Origin: DASRSS01 sp035656335
GTDB taxonomy: Bacteria; Actinomycetota; Actinomycetes; Mycobacteriales; Jatrophihabitantaceae
Direction: 5' to 3'
Length of the DNA stretch: 18,636 bases
NCBI GenBank assembly: GCA_035656335.1
Contig: DASRSS010000149.1
Location: 1 to 18,636 of the forward strand
Shown here piece by piece: positions 1-6,807 of the stretch. The translations under genes and the position numbers were made by a program. Position 1 is the stretch's first letter; the number at the start of each line of letters is the position of its first letter. The notes below the pieces were generated by a model. That model searched no databases. It was not told the DNA's origin and was given only the letters and a program-made list of their open reading frames with translations.

Positions 1-1
1 C

Positions 2-421
2 CAGCGGCCGCGCACCGTCGGCGTGCTGCTGGTGCGCCGTGGCGGCCACGCGGCTGGGGTGTTCGCGGGCGCCGAGCTGGTCGCGTCCAAGGTCGGCTCG
101 AGCTACGTGCAGAGCAACACCAAGGCCGGCGGCTGGTCGCAGCAGCGGTACGCGCGCCGTCGCGCGAACCAGGCCAGCGCAGCGTTCGCCGAGGCCGCGG
201 ACGTCGCCGCGCGGATCCTGCTGCCGCGGCTGGACGATCTCGACGCGCTGGTCTGTGGCGGTGATCGGCTGGCCGTCGACGCCGTGCTGGCCGACCAGCG
301 GCTGGAGCCGTTGCGGCCGCTGGTCACCGGCGGCCTGCTGCCGGTGCCGGATCCGCGGCTGAAGGTGCTGCAGGCGACGCCGGAGCAGTACACGGCCGCG
401 CGCATCCGCCTCGACCCGTGA
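2..421 (+). CDS. acVLRF1-family peptidyl-tRNA hydrolase, 3' part
   Basis: This is the C-terminal portion (about 139 codons) of a Vms1-like release factor of the actinobacterial type. Such proteins have an eRF1-like fold and are thought to hydrolyse peptidyl-tRNA on stalled 50S subunits in ribosome quality control. The diagnostic stretch is visible: GSSYVQSNTKAGGWSQQRYA followed by RRR, where the GGWSQQR segment carries the glutamine that plays the role of the GGQ glutamine. It is followed by DDLDALVCGGDRLAVDAVL, the usual domain core. The reading frame is open from base 2, so the true start lies upstream of the window; a GTG at 23 is internal. The stop TGA (419-421) is followed after 8 bp by the left palindromic repeat. 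Family assignment is from motif recognition. Confidence 0.85.
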   Translation, partial: QRPRTVGVLLVRRGGHAAGVFAGAELVASKVGSSYVQSNTKAGGWSQQRYARRRANQASAAFAEAADVAARILLPRLDDLDALVCGGDRLAVDAVLADQRLEPLRPLVTGGLLPVPDPRLKVLQATPEQYTAARIRLDP

Positions 422-429
422 GTCCCCCC

Positions 430-499
430 TCGGGTGACGGATTCTCATGATCGGAGACGGGATATTCGCCGTCTCCGATCATGGAGATACGTCACTCGG
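430..499. repeat. Left 70-bp palindromic repeat (copy L)
   Basis: The 70 bp are one long imperfect palindrome centred at 464.5. The inner arm CATGATCGGAGACGG (446-460) is a perfect 15-bp inverted match to 469-483 around an 8-nt loop (461-468). The outer arm CGGGTGACG (431-439) pairs with 490-498 with one G-T wobble. A second copy lies at 1389-1458 in the same alignment register (offset 959), 56 of 70 bases identical. The nuclease gene's stop codon and last 17 codons lie inside this copy. It could act as a transcription terminator for the converging genes, but there is no T-tract, and the duplicated copy suggests an element end instead. Confidence 0.88.
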
Positions 500-1320
500 C
501 GAGCGAGCTGGGTAACGGCCAGCAGCTCGGGCGCCCGCCGCGACAGCAGGCCTCGGACGTCCGTCACCACCTCGTCCAGCCGGCTGAACGCGTGAACGGA
601 CGTGTAGGTGCGGACCTCCCAGTCGTCTCGCTGCAGGTCGAGCAGCCGGGTGGAGTCCTTACGCATCCTGGGGACGGTGCCGTGGTCCGCGCCGTTGTAT
701 TCCAGCGCGAGTTTCGCTTCCCGATAGTGCAGATCCGGTTCGGCCAACCATTGCCCCCATCGATCATGCACCGCCTCGTTCACACGCGGCTCGGGCAGAC
801 CGCCCAGCACCAGCGCGCAGCGGATCCGCGACTCGGGGCGTGAGCGCGACCTCGCGTTGAGGAGGCCGGCGGCGATCCGGCCCCGGCGAACCCCGCGCAG
901 GTGGGAGGCCGCGGCCGCGTAATCGCGCAGTTCATCGGCCGTCGCACCAAGCTGCAAGGCGCGATCACCAGCGGCGACGAGGTCGTGGAGGCCGAGGAGC
1001 GACGCCAGGTCCAGCCAGGTCCGGGCCAGCGATGTCACTGGCAGACCGCGTTCGACGACAACCTCGGCCGGGTCGAGATTGCGGCGGTGCGCAACCACGG
1101 CGCGCCGCTGCACGCTGGTCGTGTAGCGGCTGCCGTTGACGGTTGCCGGGCTGGTGACTTCGACGCCGTCGAATCGCGGGATCCATAGCCCCCAAAGCTG
1201 CGCGGCGGTGCGATGGCTGAACACCGTGTCGTCGGGCATCGACGCGAGCCCTTCGGCGAGCGCCTGCACGTCCACGTCCTGCGTAGTCTCGGGCTCGTGA
1301 TCGGGAAATGTCGTGCTCAT
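445..1320 (-). CDS. AbiEi/DUF559-type protein with Vsr-like nuclease fold
   Basis: A 291-residue protein of a family abundant in actinomycetes. Residues about 30-125 resemble the AbiEi antitoxin-like winged-helix region (VFSHRTAAQLWGLWIPR... PVTSLARTWLDLASLLG). Residues about 158-262 form the DUF559/Vsr-like PD-(D/E)xK nuclease part: E163 in RPESRIR, D196 in AEPDLHYREAKLALEYNG and E207 in the same segment are the likely metal ligands, followed by ADHG. The ATG at 1320 is chosen because the N-terminus then matches the family; a GTG at 1350 would add 10 codons, and the open frame runs further upstream but overlaps pgi. No strong Shine-Dalgarno is present. The last 17 residues, rich in arginine, are encoded by the left palindrome, so the C-terminus was probably replaced or extended when the repeat arrived. 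The gene sits alone between two palindrome copies. Cellular role unknown; DNA cleavage or nicking is inferred from the fold. Confidence 0.82.
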   Translation of the reverse strand: MSTTFPDHEPETTQDVDVQALAEGLASMPDDTVFSHRTAAQLWGLWIPRFDGVEVTSPATVNGSRYTTSVQRRAVVAHRRNLDPAEVVVERGLPVTSLARTWLDLASLLGLHDLVAAGDRALQLGATADELRDYAAAASHLRGVRRGRIAAGLLNARSRSRPESRIRCALVLGGLPEPRVNEAVHDRWGQWLAEPDLHYREAKLALEYNGADHGTVPRMRKDSTRLLDLQRDDWEVRTYTSVHAFSRLDEVVTDVRGLLSRRAPELLAVTQLARRVTYLHDRRRRISRLRS

Positions 1321-1357
1321 CGCCCCAGGATTGCGCCCATCGATCACTCCGACCCGG

Positions 1358-1366
1358 TTATCCACA
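1358..1366 (+). promoter_or_regulatory. Perfect DnaA-box match
   Basis: TTATCCACA matches the consensus DnaA-binding nonamer exactly. It lies in the 68-bp leader between the nuclease start codon and the right palindrome, so it belongs to the cassette. A single box without neighbours or an AT-rich region is not an origin. It could be chance, a regulatory site, or the nuclease gene's own promoter read on the minus strand (TGTGGATAA). Confidence 0.45.
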
Positions 1367-1388
1367 GCGCGAAACTGCGCCGGTTGAC

Positions 1389-1458
1389 TCGGGTGACGAA
1401 TCGCGAAGATCAGAGACGTGATATTTCCCGTCTCTGATCTTGGAGATCCGTCACCCGG
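1389..1458. repeat. Right 70-bp palindromic repeat (copy R)
   Basis: Second copy of the element at 430-499, aligned over 70 bp without gaps. The inner arm AAGATCAGAGACG (1406-1418) pairs perfectly with 1429-1441, and the outer arm CGGGTGACG (1390-1398) pairs perfectly with 1449-1457. Relative to copy L, two base pairs are exchanged on both sides (453/476 G-C versus 1412/1435 A-T; 448/481 T-A versus 1407/1440 A-T). The symmetry has therefore been kept while the sequence drifted. It ends 82 bp before pgi. Confidence 0.88.
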
Positions 1459-1540
1459 TAAGGGGACGGGCGGCGTTAGCGCTTTCGGCGCGGATGGAAG
1501 GATGGACGGTGACCGGGTAGAGCGCACCAGGGGGTAACCA

Positions 1541-3208
1541 GTGAGCGAGCAGCCGACGACCGCACTCACCGCGCTCCCTGCCTGGGCCCAACTGCGCGAG
1601 CACCACGCCGAGCTGCGCAGCACCCATCTGCGTGACCTGTTCGCCCAGGATCCGCAGCGCGGCGAGCGGCTCACTGCCGAGGCCGTCGGCATCTACCTCG
1701 ACTACTCGAAGAACCGCGTCACCGACGAGACGCTGCGCCTGCTGCTCGAGCTGGCCGAGCAGAGCGGGCTGCGCGAGCGCATCGACGCGATGTTCGCCGG
1801 CGAGAAGATCAACGTGACCGAGGACCGCGCCGTGCTGCACGTGGCGCTGCGCGCGCCGAAGTCCGAATCGATCAAGGTCGACGGCATGGACGTCGTGCCC
1901 GGAGTGCACGAGGTGCTCGGTCGCATGGGCGACCTCGCGGAGCGGATCCGCGCGGGTCGCTTCCTCGGTCACACCGGCAAGCCGATCCGCAACATCGTGA
2001 ACGTCGGCATCGGCGGTTCGGACCTCGGACCGGTCATGGCGTACGAGGCGCTGCGCCACTACAGCAAGCGCGAGCTCACGTTCCGCTTCGTGTCGAACGT
2101 CGACGGCACCGACTTCGCCGAGGCCACGCGCGATCTCGACGCGGCCGAGACGCTGTTCATCATCTCGTCCAAGACGTTCACCACGCTGGAGACGATGACG
2201 AACGCGGCGACCGCGCGCCAGTGGGTGCTGGACGAGCTCGGCGACAAGTCCGCGATCGCCAAGCACTTCGTCGCCGTGTCGACGAACACCGAGGCCGTCG
2301 AGGCGTTCGGCATCGACGTGATGAACATGTTCGGCTTCTGGGACTGGGTCGGTGGCCGCTACTCGATGGACTCGGCCATCGGCCTGTCCACGATGATCGC
2401 GATCGGCGTGCAGGGGTTCACCGAACTGCTCGCCGGGTTCCACGACATGGACGAGCACTTCCGCACCGCGCCGTTCGAGCAGAACCTGCCGGTGCTGCTG
2501 GGCCTGCTCACCGTCTGGTACACGGACTTCTTCGGCTCGCAGACCCAAGCGGTGCTGCCGTACGACCAGTACCTCAAGCGCTTCCCGGCGTACCTGCAGC
2601 AGCTGACCATGGAGTCCAACGGCAAGCACGTCACGCTGACCGGCGAGGCCGTCGACTACGCCACCGGGCCGGTCTACTGGGGCGAGCCGGGCACGAACGG
2701 GCAGCACAGCTTCTACCAGCTGATCCACCAGGGCACCGAGCTGATCCCCTGCGACTTCATCGGCTTCACGCACTCGCTCAACCCGCTACCGGCGGCGAGC
2801 GGCGGCAGCCATCACGACCTGCTGACCGCGAACGTCTTCGCGCAGACCGAGGCGCTCGCATTCGGCAAGACCGCCGAGCAGGTCGCCGCCGAGGGGACGC
2901 CGGAGTGGCTCGTGCCGCACCGGGTGTTCGAGGGCAACCGTCCGTCCAACACGCTGCTGCTCGACCGGCTCACCCCGCGCGCGCTCGGCTCGTTGGTCGC
3001 GCTGTACGAACACAGCGTGTTCGTGCAGGGGACGGTCTGGCGCGTCAACTCGTTCGACCAGTGGGGCGTCGAGCTCGGCAAGGTGCTCGCCAAGAAGGTG
3101 GCCGACGAGCTGTCGTCCACCGCGGAACCGGAGCTGTCCCACGACAGCTCCACCAACGCGCTGATCCGTCGCTACAGAGCAGCGCAGGCACAACAGAAGG
3201 AGTCTTGA
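1541..3208 (+). CDS. pgi: Glucose-6-phosphate isomerase
   Basis: Cytosolic enzyme that interconverts glucose 6-phosphate and fructose 6-phosphate at the branch between glycolysis/gluconeogenesis and the pentose-phosphate pathway. At 555 residues it has the usual length. Family signatures are intact: NVGIGGSDLGPVMAYEAL, the SIS-domain phosphate-binding FIISSKTFTTLETMTNA, GEPGTNGQHSFYQLIHQG with catalytic Glu382, GGSHHDLL with His424/His425, and DQWGVELGK with Lys514. The start is the GTG at 1541, preceded by AGGGGG at suitable spacing (about 1529-1534). It immediately follows the palindrome-flanked cassette, so its promoter must lie in or just after the right repeat; I see no convincing -10/-35 pair in 1459-1540. 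Its stop codon overlaps the ATG of the next gene, implying co-transcription and translational coupling. Confidence 0.97.
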   Translation: MSEQPTTALTALPAWAQLREHHAELRSTHLRDLFAQDPQRGERLTAEAVGIYLDYSKNRVTDETLRLLLELAEQSGLRERIDAMFAGEKINVTEDRAVLHVALRAPKSESIKVDGMDVVPGVHEVLGRMGDLAERIRAGRFLGHTGKPIRNIVNVGIGGSDLGPVMAYEALRHYSKRELTFRFVSNVDGTDFAEATRDLDAAETLFIISSKTFTTLETMTNAATARQWVLDELGDKSAIAKHFVAVSTNTEAVEAFGIDVMNMFGFWDWVGGRYSMDSAIGLSTMIAIGVQGFTELLAGFHDMDEHFRTAPFEQNLPVLLGLLTVWYTDFFGSQTQAVLPYDQYLKRFPAYLQQLTMESNGKHVTLTGEAVDYATGPVYWGEPGTNGQHSFYQLIHQGTELIPCDFIGFTHSLNPLPAASGGSHHDLLTANVFAQTEALAFGKTAEQVAAEGTPEWLVPHRVFEGNRPSNTLLLDRLTPRALGSLVALYEHSVFVQGTVWRVNSFDQWGVELGKVLAKKVADELSSTAEPELSHDSSTNALIRRYRAAQAQQKES

Positions 3209-4227
3209 TGCAGCTCGGCATGATCGGTCTGGGCCGGATGGGCGCGAACATCGTCCGCCGGATCATGCGGGACGGGCACAGCGCCGTCGCGTTCGACACC
3301 AATCCGGACGCCGTCGCGACGCTGGCCGGTGAGGGCGCCGTCGGCGCGAACACGCTGCAGGAGTTCGTCGCCGCGCTGGAGAAGCCGCGCGTCGCCTGGG
3401 TGATGATCCCTGCCGGCATCACCGACAAGGTGGTGCAGCAGCTGGCCGACCTCATGGAGGACGGCGACATCATCATCAACGGCGGCAACTCGAACTACCG
3501 CGAGGACGTCGACCGGGCGAATGCCTTGCGCGACAAGGGGATCTCGTACCTGGACGTCGGCACGAGCGGTGGCGTGTGGGGGCTGGAGCGCGGCTACTGC
3601 CTGATGATCGGCGGCGAGGACAGGGCCGTCCAGCACTGTGCGCCGCTGTTCGAGTCGATCGCGCCCGGTGCGGGTGACGTGCAGCGGACCCGCGGCCGCA
3701 GCGGCGACCCGACACCAGAGGAGCAGGGCTGGCTGCACTGCGGGCCGCCCGGTGCCGGCCACTTCGTCAAGATGGTGCACAACGGCATCGAGTACGGCGT
3801 CATGGCCGCGTACGCCGAGGGGCTGAACGTGCTCGAGCACGCCGACGCCGGGCTGACCGAGCAGGAGCACTCGGCGGAGATCACGCCGCTGGACCAGCCG
3901 CAGTACTACCAGTACGACCTGGACATCGCGAAGATCACCGAGGTGTGGCGGCGCGGATCGGTGATCGCGTCCTGGCTGCTCGACCTCACCGCGGACGCGC
4001 TGTACGGCAACCCGACCCTCGAGGGCATCGCCGGGCGCGTGTCCGACTCCGGCGAGGGACGCTGGACGGTCAAGGCCGCGATCGACGAGGGCGTTCCGGT
4101 GCCCGTGCTGTCGGCCGCGCTGTTCGCGCGCTTCTCCAGCCGCGGCGAGGCCGTGTACGCGGACAAGCTGCTGTCCGCCATGCGCAAGGAGTTCGGCGGC
4201 CACGTCGAACTCCCGACGGGCGAGTAG
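3208..4227 (+). CDS. 6-phosphogluconate dehydrogenase, decarboxylating, short (NAD-type) form
   Basis: A 339-residue member of the short GntZ/YqeC-like 6PGDH group, which oxidatively decarboxylates 6-phosphogluconate to ribulose 5-phosphate. The N-terminal Rossmann motif MIGLGRMGANIV is followed by Asp30 at the end of the second strand (AFDTNPDAV). An acidic residue here normally selects NAD+ over NADP+. GGNSNYRED, DVGTSGGVWG and the catalytic GPPGAGHFVKMVHNGIEYG (Lys188, Asn192, Glu195) are intact. The long C-terminal helical domain and tail of the classical enzyme are absent, as expected for this group. The ATG overlaps the pgi stop by one base (TGATG), with AGAAGGAG upstream. It faces the long 6PGDH with only 4 bp between stop codons. 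Confidence 0.93.
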   Translation: MQLGMIGLGRMGANIVRRIMRDGHSAVAFDTNPDAVATLAGEGAVGANTLQEFVAALEKPRVAWVMIPAGITDKVVQQLADLMEDGDIIINGGNSNYREDVDRANALRDKGISYLDVGTSGGVWGLERGYCLMIGGEDRAVQHCAPLFESIAPGAGDVQRTRGRSGDPTPEEQGWLHCGPPGAGHFVKMVHNGIEYGVMAAYAEGLNVLEHADAGLTEQEHSAEITPLDQPQYYQYDLDIAKITEVWRRGSVIASWLLDLTADALYGNPTLEGIAGRVSDSGEGRWTVKAAIDEGVPVPVLSAALFARFSSRGEAVYADKLLSAMRKEFGGHVELPTGE

Positions 4228-4231
4228 CCGC

Positions 4232-5674
4232 TCAGGCTGGGTGCTCGGCCTTGTCGCCGGCCCACTGGACGTGGAACACGCCGTCGCGGTCGACGCGCCG
4301 GTAGGTGTGCGCGCCGAAGTTGTCGCGCAGTCCCTGGATGAGCGCGGCCGGCAGCCGCTCGGCGCGCAGCCCGTCGTAGTAGGCGAGCGAGGACGAGAAC
4401 GCGGGCGTCGGGATGCCGGCCAGCGCCGCCTTCGCCACGACCCGGCGCCACGCGTCGACCCCGTCGCGCACGGCGTCGGCGAAGTACGGTGCGACGAGCA
4501 GCGACGGCAGCGTCGGATCGTCCGCGTACGCCTCGCGGATCCGGTCCAGGAAGCGCGCGCGGATGATGCAGCCGCCGCGCCAGATCGTCGCCATCGCGCC
4601 GCGGTCCACGTCCCAGCCGTACTCGGCCGAGCCCGCGGTGATCAGGTCGAAGCCCTGCGCGTACGCGACGACCTTGGACGCGTACAGCGCGCGGCGGACG
4701 TCCTCGACGAACGCGTCGCGATCGTCCACGTCGAGCGAGCCCAGATCGGTTCCGAACGTCGCACGCGCCGGTCCGCGCTGCTCGGCGTGACCGGACAGCG
4801 AGCGTGCGAACGTCGCCTCGGCGATGCCGGTGATCGGCACGCCGAGGTCCAGCGCGGTCTGCACGGTCCACCGGCCGGTGCCCTTCTGCTCGGCCTCGTC
4901 GCGCACGATGTCGACGAACGCCCGGCCGGTGCCCGGATCGCCCTGCGCCAGCACGTCCGCGGTGATCTCGATCAGGAACGACTCGAGGTCGCCGGCGTTC
5001 CAGGTGCGGAACACGTCCGCCAGTTCGGCAGGTGTCGCGGCGAGGCCGGTGCGCAGCAGGTCGTACGCCTCGGCGATCAGCTGCATGTCGGCGTACTCGA
5101 TGCCGTTGTGCACCATCTTGACGAAGTGCCCGGCGCCGTCCGCGCCGACGTGCACGCAGCACGGTGTGCCGTCCACCTGCGCGGCGATCGACTCGAAGAT
5201 CGGGCCGAGCTTCTCGTAGGACTGCGTGGAGCCGCCGGGCATGATCGACGGACCGAGCAGCGCGCCCTCCTCGCCGCCGGAGACACCGCAGCCGACGAAG
5301 TGCACGCCGTGCTCGCGCAGCGCCGCCTCGCGCCGCCGGGTGTCGGCGAAGTGCGCGTTGCCGCAGTCGATGACGATGTCGTCCCTGTCCAGCAACGGGA
5401 CCAGTTCGTCGATCACGGCGTCCGTCGGGCCGCCCGCCTTCACCATGACGATCACGGCACGCGGGCGCTTGAGCGAGGCGACGAAGTCGGCCGTCGACTC
5501 GCTGCCCATGAACGTCCCCTCCGAGCCGTGCTCCTCGAGCAGGCTGCGAGTGCGCTCGACCGACCGGTTGTGCAGCGCGACCACGTGGCCGTGCCGCGCG
5601 AGGTTGCGGGCCAGGTTGCGGCCCATGACCGCCAGGCCGGTGACGCCGATGTCCGCGTTCGCAGAATTCGTCAT
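4232..5674 (-). CDS. gndA: 6-phosphogluconate dehydrogenase, decarboxylating, long NADP-type
   Basis: A 480-residue classical 6PGDH of the oxidative pentose-phosphate pathway. The Rossmann motif GVTGLAVMGRNLARNLARHG ends in HNRS (Asn36-Arg37-Ser38) followed by Arg41 and Arg43, a basic pocket that fits the 2'-phosphate of NADP+. Also visible are the catalytic GAGHFVKMVHNGIEYADMQL (Lys186, Asn190, Glu193), IWRGGCIIRA, and the C-terminal RDNFGAHTYRRVD that reaches into the partner subunit. The ATG at 5674 is chosen because TAGGGT lies exactly six bases upstream, as in leaderless genes; an in-frame GTG at 5680 would fall inside the promoter spacing. It is a paralogue of the convergent short 6PGDH but only distantly related, so not a recent duplication. 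Confidence 0.96.
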   Translation of the reverse strand: MTNSANADIGVTGLAVMGRNLARNLARHGHVVALHNRSVERTRSLLEEHGSEGTFMGSESTADFVASLKRPRAVIVMVKAGGPTDAVIDELVPLLDRDDIVIDCGNAHFADTRRREAALREHGVHFVGCGVSGGEEGALLGPSIMPGGSTQSYEKLGPIFESIAAQVDGTPCCVHVGADGAGHFVKMVHNGIEYADMQLIAEAYDLLRTGLAATPAELADVFRTWNAGDLESFLIEITADVLAQGDPGTGRAFVDIVRDEAEQKGTGRWTVQTALDLGVPITGIAEATFARSLSGHAEQRGPARATFGTDLGSLDVDDRDAFVEDVRRALYASKVVAYAQGFDLITAGSAEYGWDVDRGAMATIWRGGCIIRARFLDRIREAYADDPTLPSLLVAPYFADAVRDGVDAWRRVVAKAALAGIPTPAFSSSLAYYDGLRAERLPAALIQGLRDNFGAHTYRRVDRDGVFHVQWAGDKAEHPA

Positions 5675-5680
5675 GGCCAC

Positions 5681-5686
5681 ACCCTA
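5681..5686 (-). promoter_or_regulatory. -10 element for leaderless gndA
   Basis: Read on the minus strand, TAGGGT is followed by six bases and then the ATG of the long 6PGDH. This TANNNT-N6-ATG layout is typical of leaderless actinobacterial genes. No clear -35 is visible. Confidence 0.55.
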
Positions 5687-5729
5687 TTGGCGCGGTCTAG
5701 CGTCACGGGCGAGCCAGAGGGGGAGCACT

Positions 5730-6416
5730 ATGCCGGACGTCGAGATCACCGTGCGCGGCACCGCGACCGCGACGCACCCGCCGGAGTTCGCGACCGTGTA
5801 CCTGTCCGCGTCGGCGCAGGGTTCGGAGCGCGCCGAGGTGCACGAGCGAACCGAGGTGGCGGCCAAGGCGATCACGGAGGCGATCACGCCGCTGGTCGAC
5901 GCGGACAACGGCCCGATCACCCAGTGGTGGAGCGAGCAGCTGCGCGTGGACAGCTACCGCGAGTTCGACGGCCGCAAGGATCGCGCGGTGCTGATGCACC
6001 GGGCCGAGGTGACGTTCCGGGTCCGGTTCGGCGGCAGCGCAGCCGGGACGGGCGGGTTCGCGCGGCTCGGGGCGTGGCTCGGCACGGTGATCGCCGTCGA
6101 CGACGTCGAGGTCCGGCACACCGAATGGGAGTTGAGCGATTCGACGCGCGAGCGGCTGACCGAGCAGGTGCGCAGCGCGGCCGTGCGGGACGCGCAGGAG
6201 CGGGCGGCCGGTTACGCGCGGGATCTCGGGCTGACCACGGTTCGCCCCGTTGCTGCCGCGGACCCCGGACTGCTGGGTAGGTCGGTCGAGCACGGCGGCG
6301 CCGTGGCGCTGGCTGGCGCCAGATTTCCGAGCTCGTCTCGCGGCATGGACGTCAGCTTCGCTCCCGAGGACATCGAGGTCCGCGTGGCGGTGGACATGCG
6401 CTTCCTCGCCGGCTGA
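5730..6416 (+). CDS. SIMPL (DUF541) domain protein
   Basis: A 228-residue protein of the SIMPL/DUF541 family. It starts with the typical MPDVEITVRGTATATHPPEFATVYLSA strand, continues with a variable middle, and ends with the family-like RSAAVRDAQERAAGYARDLGL followed by EDIEVRVAVDMRFLAG. No signal peptide or membrane segment is seen, so it is probably cytoplasmic, whereas many family members are exported. The biochemical function of the family is not established. AGAGGGGGAG (5716-5725) is a good Shine-Dalgarno for the ATG at 5730. A TAGCGT at 5698-5703 could be its -10, back-to-back with the gndA promoter. The ArsC-like gene follows after 9 bp, suggesting an operon. Confidence 0.85.
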   Translation: MPDVEITVRGTATATHPPEFATVYLSASAQGSERAEVHERTEVAAKAITEAITPLVDADNGPITQWWSEQLRVDSYREFDGRKDRAVLMHRAEVTFRVRFGGSAAGTGGFARLGAWLGTVIAVDDVEVRHTEWELSDSTRERLTEQVRSAAVRDAQERAAGYARDLGLTTVRPVAAADPGLLGRSVEHGGAVALAGARFPSSSRGMDVSFAPEDIEVRVAVDMRFLAG

Positions 6417-6425
6417 TACGGCAGG

Positions 6426-6791
6426 ATGGCGGCCGTGGAGATCTGGGTGAACTCGGCCTGCTCGAAGTGCCGGTCCGCGCTGTCGATCCTGGACGAGGCC
6501 GGCGTCGCCTACACGGTGCGCCGCTACCTGGACGACCCGCCGACCGCGTCCGAGCTCGCCGACGTGCTGGACCGGTTGGGTTTGGAGCCGTGGGACATCA
6601 CCCGCACCGGCGAGGACGCGGCAAAGGAGTTGGGCCTGAAGGACTGGCCCAAGGACGCCGCCAACCGCGACCGCTGGATCGAGGCGCTCGCCGCGCACCC
6701 CAAGCTCATCCAGCGCCCGATTCTCACAGCAGATGACGGGACGACCGTGGTCGGGCGCTCCGAGGACGCCGTCCGCTCGGTCATCCGGTAG
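6426..6791 (+). CDS. ArsC/Spx-family thioredoxin-fold protein
   Basis: A 121-residue protein of the ArsC/Spx/YffB thioredoxin-like family. The N-terminal strand EIWVNSACSKCRSALSILDE carries Cys12 and Cys15, with the Cys12-X2-Cys15-Arg pattern near the family's CX3-5R loop. The C-terminal LIQRPIL holds the conserved arginine (Arg97) and cis-proline region. Many actinobacterial members are annotated arsenate reductase, but no ars regulator or efflux gene is nearby, so a glutaredoxin- or Spx-like redox role is equally possible. The ATG at 6426 is used; a GTG at 6435 is an alternative that would remove MAA. It is probably co-transcribed with the SIMPL gene; the next gene appears to have its own promoter overlapping the end of this one. 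Confidence 0.85.
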   Translation: MAAVEIWVNSACSKCRSALSILDEAGVAYTVRRYLDDPPTASELADVLDRLGLEPWDITRTGEDAAKELGLKDWPKDAANRDRWIEALAAHPKLIQRPILTADDGTTVVGRSEDAVRSVIR

Positions 6792-6795
6792 TCGC

Positions 6796-6801
6796 TACGT
6801 T
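6796..6801 (+). promoter_or_regulatory. -10 element for leaderless amidohydrolase gene
   Basis: TACGTT, then six bases, then the ATG at 6808: the TANNNT-N6-ATG pattern of leaderless transcripts. It starts 5 bp after the ArsC-like gene's stop. No Shine-Dalgarno is visible apart from a G-run inside the six-base gap. Confidence 0.5.
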
Positions 6802-6807
6802 GGGGCT

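Noticed and set aside
1358..1366. Replication origin based on the DnaA box
   Set aside because: Only one box, no cluster, no AT-rich unwinding region and no dnaA/dnaN neighbours.
1321..1692. Upstream extension of the nuclease open frame
   Set aside because: It would overlap the start of pgi and pass through the right palindrome; the added residues do not resemble the family N-terminus.
1451..2773. Long minus-strand open frame of 440 codons opposite pgi
   Set aside because: It is a mirror of the strongly coding pgi frame in high-GC DNA. Its product is a low-complexity string rich in R, V, L, G and H with no recognisable domain.
2221..4227. Plus-strand open frame of 668 codons spanning pgi and the short 6PGDH
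   Set aside because: The first part is out of frame within pgi and arginine-rich. Only the part from 3208 onward is real, and it is explained by the 6PGDH start overlapping the pgi stop.
4241..6280. Plus-strand open frame of 679 codons opposite gndA
   Set aside because: A shadow of gndA and of the SIMPL gene, with no family motif and biased composition.
6426..6791. Arsenic resistance locus
   Set aside because: The ArsC-like fold is present, but no arsR, acr3, arsB or arsM gene is near and the Cys-X2-Cys pattern also fits redox proteins.
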